Source: Apostichopus japonicus (Eukaryota > Echinodermata > Holothuroidea > Aspidochirotida > Stichopodidae). Taken from it: 60,000 nt of DNA. How positions within the stretch are numbered: the stretch's first letter is position 1; each line of letters opens with the position of its first letter. Positions 1-43,966 of the stretch are shown one piece after another. The notes under the pieces are model-generated. The model saw nothing but the letters and a program-made list of their open reading frames with translations. It was not told the origin of the DNA and made no database searches. The stretch lies in assembly GCF_037975245.1 (NCBI RefSeq), contig NC_092572.1, positions 20,216,489 through 20,276,488 of the forward strand. Direction: 5' to 3'. Position numbers and translations under genes: made by a program.

Positions 1-380
1 AAATGCAAAAGAGGCAGTTAGTGTTACAATGTCAGTATATATACAGTATAGCAGTTTAGACTCCATGAGCTGAAAATATCCATTTGGTCCGTCGTCTGAT
101 CTACAATTGGATAATCATTGGGAGAGATTGGGTGCAGGGAAACTGCATAATATTTTGTTAAGTACTAATGAACTAATATTGCATAATTAGTCAGGGAATA
201 AGTTAGCGTTCAAAGTTTGTGTAAGCCTTTTCGAAGGCTTTGAATTTTTTGCCCCCTCATTGAATTCTATAGTTCCTGTGTAGTAAACTACATGTATCTT
301 TAACACACGTATTGCAATTTTGATAATTTTATATTGCATTTTGCGATGTGGTTTACTGTGATAAGATTATGCTCTGGTAA

Positions 381-630
381 GAAGTGATGGCATAAACTTC
401 CAATTTGTGAAAAATTAAAATAACATTAAATTTTTGTGGGACTCAAAATTTTCTGAATTAGATTGAAATGTTAACAGCTCATTAATTAAGAAAATTTCCT
501 ATTTAGAAGTGATGGCATAAACTTCCAATTTATGAAAAATGAAAATAAAAAAGTTACATTAAATTTTATGGGAATCCAAATTTTCTGTATTAGATTGAAA
601 TGTTAACAGCTCACTAATTAAGAATATTTC
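381..630. repeat. Tandem duplication, about 125 bp x 2
   Basis: Two adjacent copies (381-505 and 506-630) both begin GAAGTGATGGCATAAACTTC and both carry the block ATTAGATTGAAATGTTAACA before an attaag end. They differ by scattered substitutions and a small insertion, so the duplication is not very recent. No coding capacity is seen. Confidence 0.85.
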
Positions 631-2182
631 AAGCTGTTGGAACCACATAGACCCCTGAGATTTGTATGACATGTACTTTGCTTCTTCGTCTTCTTCTTTT
701 TCACTTACCTGTCGCTGCATAATATCTGCACTCTATCATCATTCATCTGTATCTAGAGTGACCTGGCGTATGATACAGTTAATAAAATGTTAATGTTGTG
801 GATGCTGAGGACTGCTACCAATGTCATCAATCTGTCATGTAGAGAGCTTCCATATATTCTAGATTTGGCTAATTTGCAAGATCCGTCTACATTGCAACAA
901 ATAAACATTACAATAAAAATTGAAATATTTACCTCTTCAATATAAATACTGTATGATTGAAGGAAACTTATCACGACTGAAGGAGGCCATCTCAGTAACA
1001 GTAGGTATCAATTATCCAATTTAATTCGCTCCTCTCTTACCTGTCTCCCAGTCAACTTGATAAATGCACTTTCCAATCTATACCTACAGTAATCTACATG
1101 TATAATTAGAATGTTATGATGCTGTGCTTTCACTTCGTGGGCACCGCCCACTTTCTCTTCATTCCCAATCTACCAATCAAAGAAGCGACTACATGATTTT
1201 TAAGCTACAGACTTTTACTTTCGAGGTTTTCTCCCTACCTAGTCTTTGGCGATCATTTGGTGTGGAGTTTGTGTGTGTGTGTGTGTTTATAATGGAATGC
1301 ATTTAATGCAACCTTAAAATTCAGGTCAATACCTGGTCTACTTTTAAGACATAAAAAGTCTGCACAACTGTTAAGGAAATGACATCTCAAGCTAATTTAA
1401 TGTGACCTGGCCCCTGGCCTCGGCCCTGTGTTTAATTGAAGCCTCCTCTCCCCCCCCCCCCCCCCCCCCGACACCTATCACTTTCGTCAGGCAACGGCCC
1501 TTTATTTACTCTCTCGTCTAGCCATGGCTGCCCCCTCTGACGGGTTTGAAAATTCCCCGGATTGCTGGCATTGTTGGTCTCCCACTGATGGCTGACTAGG
1601 TTTCGGTTGCAGAAAGGCTAACCGGGCATGTTTCAAATACCACTCTCTTGGAAGAGAAAAAAAGGAAAGTTATTTCTACAGCTCTTTCAAATCTACTGGA
1701 GGAGGCAGCAGCTCTTAAACATTACCATGACCAAATTGAAATAATTCTGTTATTATGAGACACTTACTGTACATGTTATTGTGACTTAGAACTTGTACCA
1801 AATCCACTCTTTAGCATAGATGCGCAAATGCCCAGAGACAATATGCTTGTAGCTTCATCCTCTTAATATACTCAACATGGTATGAGTACACATAAAATAT
1901 AGTACAAGTAAACGTACAGTAGAACATCATTTGGTTTTAGTTTCAATACAAGCCAGAGGTTCCCAACACTTACAGTAGGTACTTAATCTTGTTCTATTAC
2001 CTACACTGTACATGATAGAATTCCAGAATGTCGTAAGTAGGATTATAACTAGAGTACATATCTGGAGTACCCATCCAGAGTTTAAGGCATTAACATATAA
2101 ACAGGAATAGTGAAATGTTTTTCTTGATTAACTGTGCTTTTTTTGAGGTTTAAGAAAATATCATTAGTAAGTCTGTATTCCA

Positions 2183-2464
2183 GGCAATAAGTTATCGGGT
2201 ATCGCATCCCAAAATTCTTCAGGTGCAAAATGGTCAAATTGCTATACAAGTTTAAAGTAGCTTAAAGCAGTTTTGTACACAGGAACAACTATAGTACTTT
2301 ATAGGAGATGAGTTTTGAAGGCTCTAAACTTTGTCTCACATAAAAGAAAAGAACAGAAAAAACAAAACTATGGTGCCTGTGTACAAAAATTGCTATACAT
2401 CTTTGCACCTGTACAAGCAATTTTTCTAGTTTGTATCATTTTGCGATATCGGATAAGTTATTCC
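2183..2464. mobile_element. Fold-back MITE-like element (family A)
   Basis: The left arm begins GGCAATAAGTTATC and ends near TTTTGTACACAGG. The right arm reads as an imperfect reverse complement, starting CCTGTGTACAAAAATTGC and ending GATAAGTTATTCC. The arms are about 90-110 nt with about 80 nt between them. Related single arms occur at 5729-5838, 27440-27520 and 22775-22815, so this is a dispersed family. No transposase is present; a non-autonomous DNA element is the simplest reading. Confidence 0.6.
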
Positions 2465-4008
2465 CCGAGTATGCCACAACTACCTTATCTAGAGGTATCC
2501 CTCAAGGGGGGGGGGTGAAGCCTCAAACTGAGGTACACAAGATAAAGTGACCTACACACTGTACACAGTTCCCTATTTGTAAAGTAACAAGTGTGAAGAG
2601 AGGGAATTAAGGTAAGGTGCCTCATTCCAAGTCACTATACCGCCGCCATCAACCTCCTTTCTCCCGATCATGGGCTCAGGCTGCGTGTGCAGATACATCA
2701 CAGTGCTTTAAATGTGCATACTATTAGATACATCACAGTGCTTTCAATTGAAATTGTAGATCTATGGAGCAACAAGAATCCATATAGTAGTACCTTAGAA
2801 CATACAGTGTTACAAGACCATCTGAACTACACTACTGCTCTGGAATCATGAAATCTGAGAGGAAAAACAGTATCTTGAGAGCCACTTGTCACGTACTTAT
2901 GTCCACGACAAAAAAAAAATGCCCTTCCAAACATTCACCTTAAATATGATGTCATTCGGGAGTGGGGGGAAAGGGTAGAATTGTACTGTTATGAGTATAT
3001 TTCGAAAGGCTGTTGTTTACAACATCGCCGAGCTGAAATGAAAGTATCGTCTTGAAGATCGTGGGGCTATTGATAAGAGTAATTGCATCGTACAAAGCCA
3101 AGGAAATGTCAGTGAAGTTCGGTCAATGTCCTTGCCAGGCATTGTCTCCAATGATGGAAACAGATGTTCTGTAACTAAGAATTATAAGACAGGTGCTGTA
3201 CTGTGTGCTTCAGTTACAGCCTGGTGCCTGCCAGTGCATTTACGGTACAGTACAACAGTAGGGTGATACTGCACTGTTATGAAGTATAAACCAACGAGTG
3301 AGAACGACGACTTAAACATACTACAACGATACAGGGTTATGAACAAGCTTTGTTTAATCTCTGCTGTTGCTATGACAACGGTGCAGACTTCATGCAAGAT
3401 AGAAGTGCTTCTCTAGTACTGCCTGTGATTGCAATTCAATTCAACTTTATTTCAATTTTTATTTCAACACTGTTCAAAGAATTTACAGTGATGTGTTGAG
3501 ACAAGCGTGTTAAAACATGATAAATTATTGAGCGGATTACACAAGGAAGCTACTAAAATCTTGTGGGATGTGAATCCCCTTTTACAGAGAATACAAAGCA
3601 AACTCAGGACTGGAAAGGAACAGTACGATTAAACATATCTTAATGTAACAAAAACAATAACATGAAGGTGGGAGGACCCCCTGATTGGCAGTTGTTCACC
3701 CGAGCAGTAATTGTGTAAATTTTACTGTATGTCACTATTTGGCAGAGTTTGTGCACAATGTATCATTGTCTTGTATGAAGTCTGCTGATAAACATGAAGA
3801 TTGTAATATCCGTACATGGGTTATGATCTCGTGATTTTTGATGTTTTGTCTGAACATAAGGAAGGGTACTAAGCAATGCCTACCTCCTGCTGTTCCAAAT
3901 GCTACATTTACTTTCCTCCCCCCCCCCCCTCTGACTTGTCTCCTCACATCTTCTGCACCCTTGTTTTACCATGTGTAGAATAACTTTGTGACCTCAGTGA
4001 CCTCCCAT

Positions 4009-4022
4009 GGTGACCGGTCACC
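4009..4022. other. Perfect 14-bp palindrome GGTGACCGGTCACC
   Basis: Self-complementary over 14 bp, with two abutting GGTCA half-sites in inverted orientation. It sits between two inverted copies of the motif ACTTGTCTCCTCAC (near 3933 and 4030), so it may be the centre of an old fold-back repeat rather than a receptor site. Confidence 0.6.
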
Positions 4023-4144
4023 AGAGGTCGTGAGGAGACAGGTAAGTTCATAGCCGGTAAATATCCAAGTAAGTTTTTGGAATAACATGTCTGTGACATC
4101 CAGTCCTCTATCAACTCTGTACAGAGAGCTTCATTGTAGGATAC

Positions 4145-4198
4145 CGTACATCATTTTGGCGCTATATAAGTCTCATTTATTATGATTATTATCATCGT
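4145..4198 (+). repeat. Retroposon 3'-tail-like block
   Basis: The block TTGGCGCTATATAAG followed by an ATT/ATTATTATC run resembles the GCGCTATATAA-(ATT)n tail shared by many deuterostome LINEs and tail-sharing SINEs. I see no element body upstream, so this is likely a short 5'-truncated remnant. The family assignment is from memory of the motif. Confidence 0.4.
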
Positions 4199-5728
4199 CC
4201 ATAGCCAGGGAATCTGGACCAACCCTAGCTCATATTACTCATAAATGAGAGAAATAATAACACAAAGTTTGTCACATATTTAAAACACATACAAACCTAC
4301 ATTAAGTTACAAACTACCCTTAATATCATTTCACTTTCCACCTGCTCTGCGCAAATGTACTCCAGTCAACTCACAATCAAATTTGTTTTTGTTTACACAC
4401 GAACGAGAAAGGCTGGAAACAAAATGTCAAACGGTGATATATGGTACAAAAATAGAGAATATAAGGAAAAAAGGAAAAAGAATTAAAAAAATCTGCCCAC
4501 ACAGTTTTTTTGATTAGGTTACATTGATCTAACATGTATACTGTATCAATGTATGTTGAGAGAGATCAGAACTACTGAACAACTGATTACTCACACTCGA
4601 TCGTTCCAAACAGTTCTCACGTTGTTCGTGCCAGAAATTAAGAGGAATATTCAATGCTTCGCTCTGTGGTCTATTTATATTTTTTTAATTCGAATGGAAT
4701 TGAATTGTGGGTGGTGGTGGTGGCAGCAGCTAGTACCACTGGGCTGAGACTTGTGGATAGTAATTAACTTGACTTTAAATCTTGACGAGTCTAATGAGGT
4801 GATTTGCACGATTTTAGGCTACTGTAGAGTAGAGTGTAGACCAATGCAAAGGTGACCAGTTTTAAAGGGTGAAGAAGCAGTGCTAGGAATTGTAATTGGA
4901 CATTTTTGCAAGATCTGCAATTTGAATTAACTTCATTCCTCGCTTACTGTACCTGTCTCCCTACAACCTTAGCACCTCCTTCTACCATGGCTAGAATGAA
5001 CTGGTAACCTATTAACACTGTGCATTTTGAAACAACGTGGACATGGAAACCTAAATTGCCGTTACAATTTCATCAGGAACTGAAGTCAGAAGCCAATTTA
5101 GCTTTAAAGCCCCATATATATGCATTCCATAATAACCATAAACTAAGTGATCCCTCACTCATAACAATCGTTTTTTTTCCCTTTTCTATTGTGTGGTTGA
5201 ATAATCACACCACAGTCACGAGTATGCATATATGTACTGTACTATTTTTGCCCAAAGTTTTGGCCTATTCGAAGAGAACGAACGAATGAAAAATTCACAA
5301 CAAAACAAACAAAGGTGTCCGGTTCTTTTGTCGTTATTGTTCCGGTGGAGATGACGGCATGAGTCCCACAAATATATTTTTCTGCAAATCTCCGGGGGCG
5401 GTGGGGTGGGTAGGCCAAAATTTTGGCCAAAAGGTTACAGACATGAATTGATGAAATGGTGATTGTCTGATGATGCACTACTCTCTGGCACTGTGCTGTG
5501 AGTACAGTATAGAGATCGTGTAGGAGATCTACGAGATTGAATACATTATGCGGTGTTAAATACTTTCAGCTTGTACTGTAAGATACAGTTGATTGTATAT
5601 CTACGATACTTTACTATTAATCTTCTGTACAACACAAAATTTGAATATGGCACGCAACTATATCACGACACTGGCAGTGGTCTAGGACTTAACAGTAAGT
5701 GATGTTAACCTGCTGCTGAAAATCAGTA

Positions 5729-5838
5729 GGGAATAAGTTATCTGGCAAAATGCTATAGATGCTAAATTGCTCTACAAGTTGCTACATGCTAACTTGCTAT
5801 ACAGGTGTAAAGATGTCTGCATAGCAGTTTTGTACAGG
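5729..5838 (+). repeat. Family A repeat, single arm
   Basis: Starts GGGAATAAGTTATC and ends TTGCTATACAGGTGTAAAG ... GCATAGCAGTTTTGTACAGG. It is the same arm found in the fold-back at 2183-2464. Confidence 0.55.
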
Positions 5839-7062
5839 TAGACATGAACCCGATAACGCTTTTATGGCCCGAGACAAAACCCAGAGCCTTCAACAAATTA
5901 AACACCAATTTTGCTATTCAAAATTTGAAAATTCCTGTGCTTATCTTTTCAGTGCTTATCTTTTCAGTCTTAATGTATGTATATACATGTATGGTAGAGA
6001 GGCTATGTTGTGTTAATATCCAAACCTGATAAGTTTGAGGATAATTTCAGAAAAATACAAGCGCATGAGTACTTTCACATAATTTACAAACTTTCTGAGC
6101 AAATAATCCATTAATTCTCAGTGTCACATTATTTGTCACAGGAATAAATTTGTGGGAAAATCCCTATAAAAAGGAGAGCAAAAGTCACAAATTCTAAATA
6201 TGGTTTGTCATTCCCATGGTAACCTGTTCGGTTGCCATACCTGAGTATTCTTTTCATCCTAAAAGCTGTGCCAAAGTTGAAGTTGACTTCATCGACCTTG
6301 AAACTATGATTCATTCCTTCACTCACAGAAGTGGTTAAAAATGAAGTGCTTAAATCTCTTCTGATTTTTGTTAGGCTGTAGGTCTGATGCCTTGGGCAGA
6401 TATTAGCTAGCGACCTACTTATGCGATTTGCATATATATATTTAAATATCTATCACTTTGGAGAGCTTTTCTTGTTTCTTCCTGTTGTGTGCGATTTACA
6501 TCGCGAGGGAGCGAAAATTTGCTGCAATACTGAGCAATTGCGTTGCGATGGTTTCTCAGTGGAAGAATGTATACAGGTACAGTATATTGCAGAGGCCAGA
6601 AACCCTGACCCACTTAGCAGATTCATGCGTGATAGAAAAATATAAAAAAACGAACTAGGATGAAGGATTGTTTAAAAGTCTATTTAGTAATTTAAAGATA
6701 AATGCGCTTGTATGTGGAAATTTCAAGCAGTGAGGACTGTGGACATGATAAGCAATATTGTTACCCACTTATAAAGATGACTTCATGTTGCCATGTGATA
6801 CTGGACTCACAGGGTAGGTCAAGCGCTCACGAAATTTTGGGCTAATTACGTCGCAGATGGGACACTTCTGTATTGTAATTAAGTTTCAAGATTATAACAG
6901 TCTAGAATGCTCCTTTAATTGTTAAAGGCAATGTTAATGATATTTGAAGATTTTCTTAGCTCTTTACTTGTCTCCTTACAAGCTCACAACAGATAGAATC
7001 TATTTAACCATGAAAACTTCAAATATTGTACCTGTAAGCATAGACGTAGCCTGTGTTCAGCC

Positions 7063-7160
7063 TAGCCGAGGAAGATCCTGCCAGGATTGAAATCTCAGGC
7101 CGACTTACTTTTACACTTCTCTGACACAGGCTCTTCAGTGGATAAGCAGTCTGCTAACAG
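7063..7160 (+). mobile_element. Penelope-like fragment, degenerate copy
   Basis: Contains AAGATCCTGCCAGGATTGAAA, then CTTACTTTTACAC and GGATAAGCAGTCTGCTAACA. The reverse complement of the same order is found at 27955-28048, so these are two copies of one dispersed element in opposite orientation. In this copy the hammerhead-like core is degenerate (GAGGAAG and TGAAAT in place of CTGAAGA and CGAAAC). Confidence 0.5.
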
Positions 7161-9166
7161 TTTTTGTTTTATGTCGATTCCCTCTAAACTTCAAGTATGA
7201 CATTGGCATCATTGGTTAAATACGTTCAATATACTGTACTGATTGATCGTAAGTGATATTAGAGCGCCCCCAACTCCTGACATGATTGCAGCCTACTGTA
7301 CAGTACGTATGTAACCCTCCTTCATCTCCCATTAAACTCATTTATACTCTACACTTGCCTTTGTTGTTACATCAGGCCGGTATCACTTCCTACTTGCGAG
7401 TTTTGCGAACTAACTGGAACAACGGCATTCAGTAATCAAATCTTCTTTAATTTAATCAAGACGTTGGAAGTATCCGACATTGCAACGTACAGGAAGTACT
7501 GATTTGTAATTACCTGGCTGTGCCATGCAGTGGACTAGTACTGCTGTATTAATATAGGTGTGTGCAGGCCAACACTCAATGTAAGGAAGAGAATGTACAC
7601 AACGATATGTATAAATTGCACGAAATTTCATGAATGTTGTGTAACCTTGGAAACAGCTGTCATAAGGAGAGAAATAGCACAGTATATATATAACTTCCTG
7701 TTCCGAACCTGCTCATAGTGGAAAATAGCTTAGTAACTTTGGTTAAACTTTTGGCATTGACAGTACCTACTGAGTATATAAGCTGTGCATTACAGCCCAC
7801 AACATAAAGTTACAAAAGGCTACAGTAGTAATTGAAAGCAGCAGTTTGCCTGGTTTTGTTGCCAAAATTAGGAACTGTTTTAGCGTGTCGTGACTGTCGT
7901 CGCATTGTAGCTATCACTCAAGACAAATAAACAGAGTTTTGTACATGTGATTTGACCCTTGATACGCAAGTCGCAAATAAGTGATTTCAACTCTACTACG
8001 CTGCTGTTTTCACTTTTGTGTTTTGTTATACATTAATGAATTAATCACACGAAAGTAACAAATTGAATTACTAATTACATATTAGTATTTTTTTGGACAG
8101 TAAAAACAGGTTTATTGTTAATTCTTCAATAATGTGCTGCTGCATAGTTGTGAAAATATTTTGGAGAAATACTGAGTAATACTGATGAATTCTTTCTGCC
8201 TGCTTATTTTTCAATTGCCTTACAATGAATACTATATACAAAGAATACAGTGTCACAGTTCACCACTTTGTCAAAAAACACGACTTATTTTGTAGCAACA
8301 ATGGTGGACTGAAATCTGACTGCCCATTTCATTACACTAGAAAGAGGAAAAGCAGGAAAAGAAAAAAAGAAAGAAGGTTTCAAATTATGTTTTCAGTTTA
8401 ATGTGGGAAAATTCATACTTTTCTCCCTTTAATCTCACTGTACAATACCTGTCTGAACTGCAAACTGTAAGAAGCTAGCTGCAGCCCTTGATCCCTGGAA
8501 TACATTCTTAGAAGGACTTAAATTAGACTTTCACTTTCAGCCTATCGCAAAGTTGTGATGTTTTTTTTTCATCATGATAGAAAAAAATGTCCACTGCCAT
8601 TGTGTCATTTTAAGATATATTTTGAAAAGTTTGAACATTCTGAGCCTGAATTTGGAAACCTGAAAAAAATTGTTTTTTCACAATGACATTATTACAGTCA
8701 AAATAAACATGTTTGTAACATGGTTTTTCACTCATGATTAAATATTGTAAATCACTTTTAGTCTTAATAGATTTCTATCCAGGAACATCTTTCCTTATTT
8801 TTTTGTATTTTTGTTTTTTGTATATGATCATGTTTATTTCATTTGGATCAAGAGACTACAACTATCTCTGAGTTACAGTTTCTCTTCAACCTTTTCAAAG
8901 CCCAATGGTTCTTCTGACTTCAGACACATACTGTAAGAATAGCTCAAAATCAAAAGGTAACTTAAATGCACAAACAGAGGTAATTTGGTAAGCTGAGAAG
9001 TGCCTCTAACACACTTCCTTGATACTGGGTATCAAAGCAACCATGTTTCACTGGTGCGGTCATCAGTGAAGTTTACTTCATAAAACTGTCTGGGATACGT
9101 ACTGTAATATACATTTATGACTCCCTGCCATAATTCCTAATTTATTACATTCTCGCATAGCGATTC

Positions 9167-9440
9167 CGGCCAAGCCTTTTCCTCACACCTGCTAATTAAG
9201 AGCAAAACAAGACTTCCGTCACCTGCTTGTAATTTTGTGACGTGTACCTTTGTATACCTCGTTAACGTTTGGCCTGTCCGTTTCCGTGGTCATCCGCGGA
9301 CTTGGAAAACAAATCCCTGCCGTAATAAACAATCATACCCAGCCAATATCAGATTGGAATGCGCTTTCATTCGCCATGGTTACAGTATGCTAATCTGTCA
9401 TTTCCGCCCCCTAAGATTCCATCGGTAGAATACTTAAAAA
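9167..9440. promoter_or_regulatory. Candidate regulatory block, low repeat
   Basis: This block differs from its surroundings: low repeat content, several CpGs, and clustered binding-site-like words (a TAATTA homeobox core, ATAAACAATC forkhead-like, ATGCTAAT octamer-like, TGACGTG). These words are short and individually weak. The proposal rests on composition and on its position in the putative 5' intron or flank of dyrk1a. Confidence 0.25.
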
Positions 9441-9889
9441 CATCGACGATGCAGGCCGAAGAGGAAAGAGAAAAAAAAGAAAAGAAAAATAAAAAAGAAA
9501 GAAGGATGAGAGAGCCGGGAAACAAATTAAGCCGTTGGTAGCGTAACAGGCTACCATACATCGGTAGACATTGGATTTGCTGTGATGTGAGAACCTTTAT
9601 GAGGGCAAGCTATTTTTAGAACCGGAAATAATTTAACACGGCTGAGAGGACTTCGGCTGATGACGTTAGGCGGCTCCTTCTAGAGTGGTATTAACAGAAC
9701 GGTAATGGTCTCAAAAAAAAAAAAACCAACCGACTCAATGAGATGGCGATACATCTGGCCGCTGGCTTGTGACTATAATGCAAGGCTCTACATGTAGCAG
9801 CTCTATAGTTGTAACGATATGCACACTGTAGAATTACTTTTAAGCAAAAACCTGAGCTGTATCTGAAAATTTGTATTACATTTATATAT

Positions 9890-10800
9890 TAAATGGAAGG
9901 GATAGAGGGGTGATATCAGGGAAGAGGGTTGGGAAGGGGCACTGTGAGTAGGTAGATTCAAGGGGTTATGCAGATTGCTTGTAAAATGATAGCAGAGAGA
10001 ACTGTTAGGACGTGGTCTTGAATGAAACCTAACGAACACAAAGATGTAAGCAACAACTTTAGTTGCAGTATAATACATACATGTGGAATATAACATTGCA
10101 ATTTTTATTGAGTTGTAACTGGTTTTGTGTATAATAAAACCTGGATGTTAAAGAGGTGGGTGGAGTTGGGAGAGATGACAAGGATTTAGTGGAGATTGTT
10201 GCTTCCTTCATAATGATGATTGGGAGAGAAAAATAGTGGGTCTTGGGAAGTAGAAATTAACCCATGATCTAAGTGTCAAAGGAATGTGGGAGAAATGGGT
10301 TGGGGGGCACAAAGGATAAGTACAAAGGATAACAAAAACTGGCAGAGTTGAATGAATTGGTCAGTGTGTTTTGTATATCAAAGGGGAGATGATAGATAAG
10401 GGGTTTGATGAGCTGGTTGGATAATTCCCTTCATAGAATTTTGTTGCACTCAGACGGGCCATCGTTCTGTTTCATCAGCGCAAAGTCAACTGTTGGAGGT
10501 ATACTGTACTACGTTTTCGTACTAACGGTTATAATTGTCCTCATGAACAAAGGGAGGTAAACATTAAGATGGGGTTATGAGGTGTTTGGAGTGGAGTTGA
10601 GGATGGTCAGTGAAAGTTTTGTTACATGACCCAATTCTATGGCTGTTGCTTGCATAGGTAAAGAGAGGCTATAGCGAGATAATGTGATGGATAAAAGGGG
10701 TGGGTGGTGGGGGAGGGAGTAGAGATGTGTCCAATAGGGTGGGAAGGAGATTGTGAGGGAAGAGGAGGGGATTGGAGTAGTTGCTGGAGTAGTGAGGGAC
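9890..10800. other. G/purine-rich strand-asymmetric stretch
   Basis: The + strand is rich in GGG and GGA words with few C runs, for example at 10140-10330 and 10690-10800. Opposite-strand reading frames here are rich in Ser, Pro and Thr only because of this composition. No gene is supported. Confidence 0.5.
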
Positions 10801-12994
10801 ATCTTTTAACCCCAATTTTGGTATCCCATTTTTCAGCCTGGTGACACATTAGCCACTCATACAGTTAGATTATTAGATTGTTTCTGTGATGCCTGTTTCT
10901 ACCATCGGTTTAGATTTTCGTCCCCACAAATATGTTTATGACATTTGTCTTTGTAAAGACTCATTGGTATCATGATCTCGGCGTCGGTGGCATCCAAAAA
11001 CTGGGTTAATAAGTGTGTCGAGTGTCTCGTTATAGCGACGTCGGTACGGTTCCCCCGGTCTGAGGTATCAAAGCGATCCAAGCGTTAAACGAAGATACAG
11101 TGAGGGTTGTACATGATAGTCTGGCAGTAATTATGTGTGATAACATTCTTTGAGGACTAGGACAGGACGGTACAGTTACCTCTCCGCATTCGCAGAGGTG
11201 ATAAAGTAGTAATCGATAAACTCATTCTGGAGGCTTTTAGTGACATTGTGTACTGGTTATTACCTGCCTCCCTGAGCTGTGAATACACAGCTACATACTG
11301 AACTGATAGGGAGTTAGTTCCTTTAAATTATTACTTTGGTTTTGGTGTAGTAGCAGTTGTTTTAAAGGCCTGCATTATTGGTTTGAATTTTTACAATTTG
11401 TCATTTTTCTGTTATTCAACACAATTAGCTTTTAAGAGGAAAGAACCGATTCCCAGAAAACGTAAGAAAATGAAAAAGTGATATATGCCGTATAGTCAGT
11501 ACACCAAAATAGCGACATAAAGGATGAAGTTAGTTATGAAAAGATTTCCAAAAGAGCATAATCCATGATGACGTCAAATTTTGTGGGACAAAAATTTTTC
11601 ACGTACAGCAAATTTTGTGTACTGTATTTTAGCAGACTTTTGACAGAGCTGTGACTTTTGCCTCTTATAGAATACTATGGTTTTTGTGTACAACACCTTT
11701 CTATGAATCTTTGTTCAGTTTGGCAAAGCAATTTGCCAATTCTGTTTAGCATTTTCAAATGCTACAGTATACATCAGATAAAGTATTCCCTTGACATCAC
11801 AGAGTAACAATTTCTGGGAAATTCTAAAAATAGTGTTGCCAATGAATAAAACTAATAGTACAGTAGTTACTAATATAGATACACAAGTTGTTTCAACCAA
11901 AATGTTCACATAATTTGTGACTTTTAGTGACATTTGAGACACGCCGCTAATGAAGCATGCAGGAACAGCATCTTTGTGGGATTAAACAGAATTTTATTTT
12001 TGTAATGTATCGAAAAAGCACTTCAACCAAAATAAACGCAAAAGGCCGCTTTAATCGACTGAACTTTGCATTCGGTAATCACTTTGAGTGGTTGTAAATG
12101 ATGTCAGTGTCGTTGCTAAGCAGCGTTGCTATGTGAGGAGCATTTTCATGGAATCATCCTATTACAGCTCTAGAGATCAGAGCTACATGTTTTTCTTCAA
12201 CGTTCATGTTCAGAATACTGTATATATACAGTATGTATAAATAGTATGCACAGTTTCCAATAGATCAAGTTTGATTTCATCATTTTTCCAATATTCAAGA
12301 TTTTGTAATTTTTCATTATAAATAATAAAGAAATCATCGGTACAAGTTTGTATCCTCCAATATGCTATTTAAGTTAAGTAATGGTCACTCATCTCCAACA
12401 AAAATATAACTGTCAATGTCAAAGCATTTCACCCCACTGGGACAGCAAACTATCTAATTGAGCACTTCTGAATAATAATCTGGAAATAATAATAATAATA
12501 ATCTGGGAAGGAAGGGTGGTGGGGGGGGGGGGGTATTTTGGAAAGTTAAGAATTGAAATATTGGGCTCTATACAATGAACCATTTTAAACACAAGTAGTT
12601 CGAAATTGCAGTAGAAACGACCAGACTTTGTGCATAGAGTCTTGCAATTATTATGAACTTGAACTTTTCCCTCAGTTTTGATCTATTTATTTTTTAGGCA
12701 TATTTTATAAAAGTAAAAAAGGACCTATAAAGATCGATGAAAAGGTGGAATCTTACACAAATGGGAGGAAGACTACCCTGCTGCTACATATATATCACAG
12801 AACACTAGAAATCAAAACATTGAATACTGCTTTAAGAATTAAATTGAAAGTTGACCAACTTTGATATATCCGATCTTATGACAAACCAAGCACTTCCATG
12901 AATCAATCTTTATATTTGGAACCTTACAATTCCATCAGTCTAAATGGAAACTTGTTATAAATGTTTCTTTTTTCTTTCCATCTTTCTCGACCAG

Positions 12995-13087
12995 GTGGCG
13001 GTGGCGGATTTGGTAACGGCTCGAATGTGACATCAGAGAACTGGACCAAGTCACATACATGGGTCTCTAGGTGATCCTGCTACGAAT
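12995..13087 (+). other. dyrk1a: dyrk1a 5' UTR portion of first coding exon
   Basis: The exon starts after a long pyrimidine tract ending ...CTCGACCAG at 12994. The reading frame of the start codon at 13088 is closed upstream by an in-frame TGA at 13028-13030, with no other in-frame ATG between. Two upstream AUGs lie in this leader: a start-stop element ATGTGA at 13025-13030 and a three-codon ORF (Met-Gly-Leu-stop) at 13059-13070, ending 17 nt before the main ATG. Confidence 0.6.

Positions 13088-43966
<30,879 letters not shown>

Larger units (their letters stand above)
1..12994. other. Non-coding region upstream of dyrk1a coding exons
   Basis: No open reading frame here looks like a protein I recognise; all are short and low-complexity or repeat-derived. 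Seen: dispersed repeats (listed separately), poly-C and poly-G tracts (for example 1451-1469 and around 12519-12532), and a few low-repeat blocks. The first coding exon starts at a strong 3' splice site, so at least one 5' non-coding exon lies upstream, either in this stretch or outside the window. I could not identify it, nor a promoter. Confidence 0.6.
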
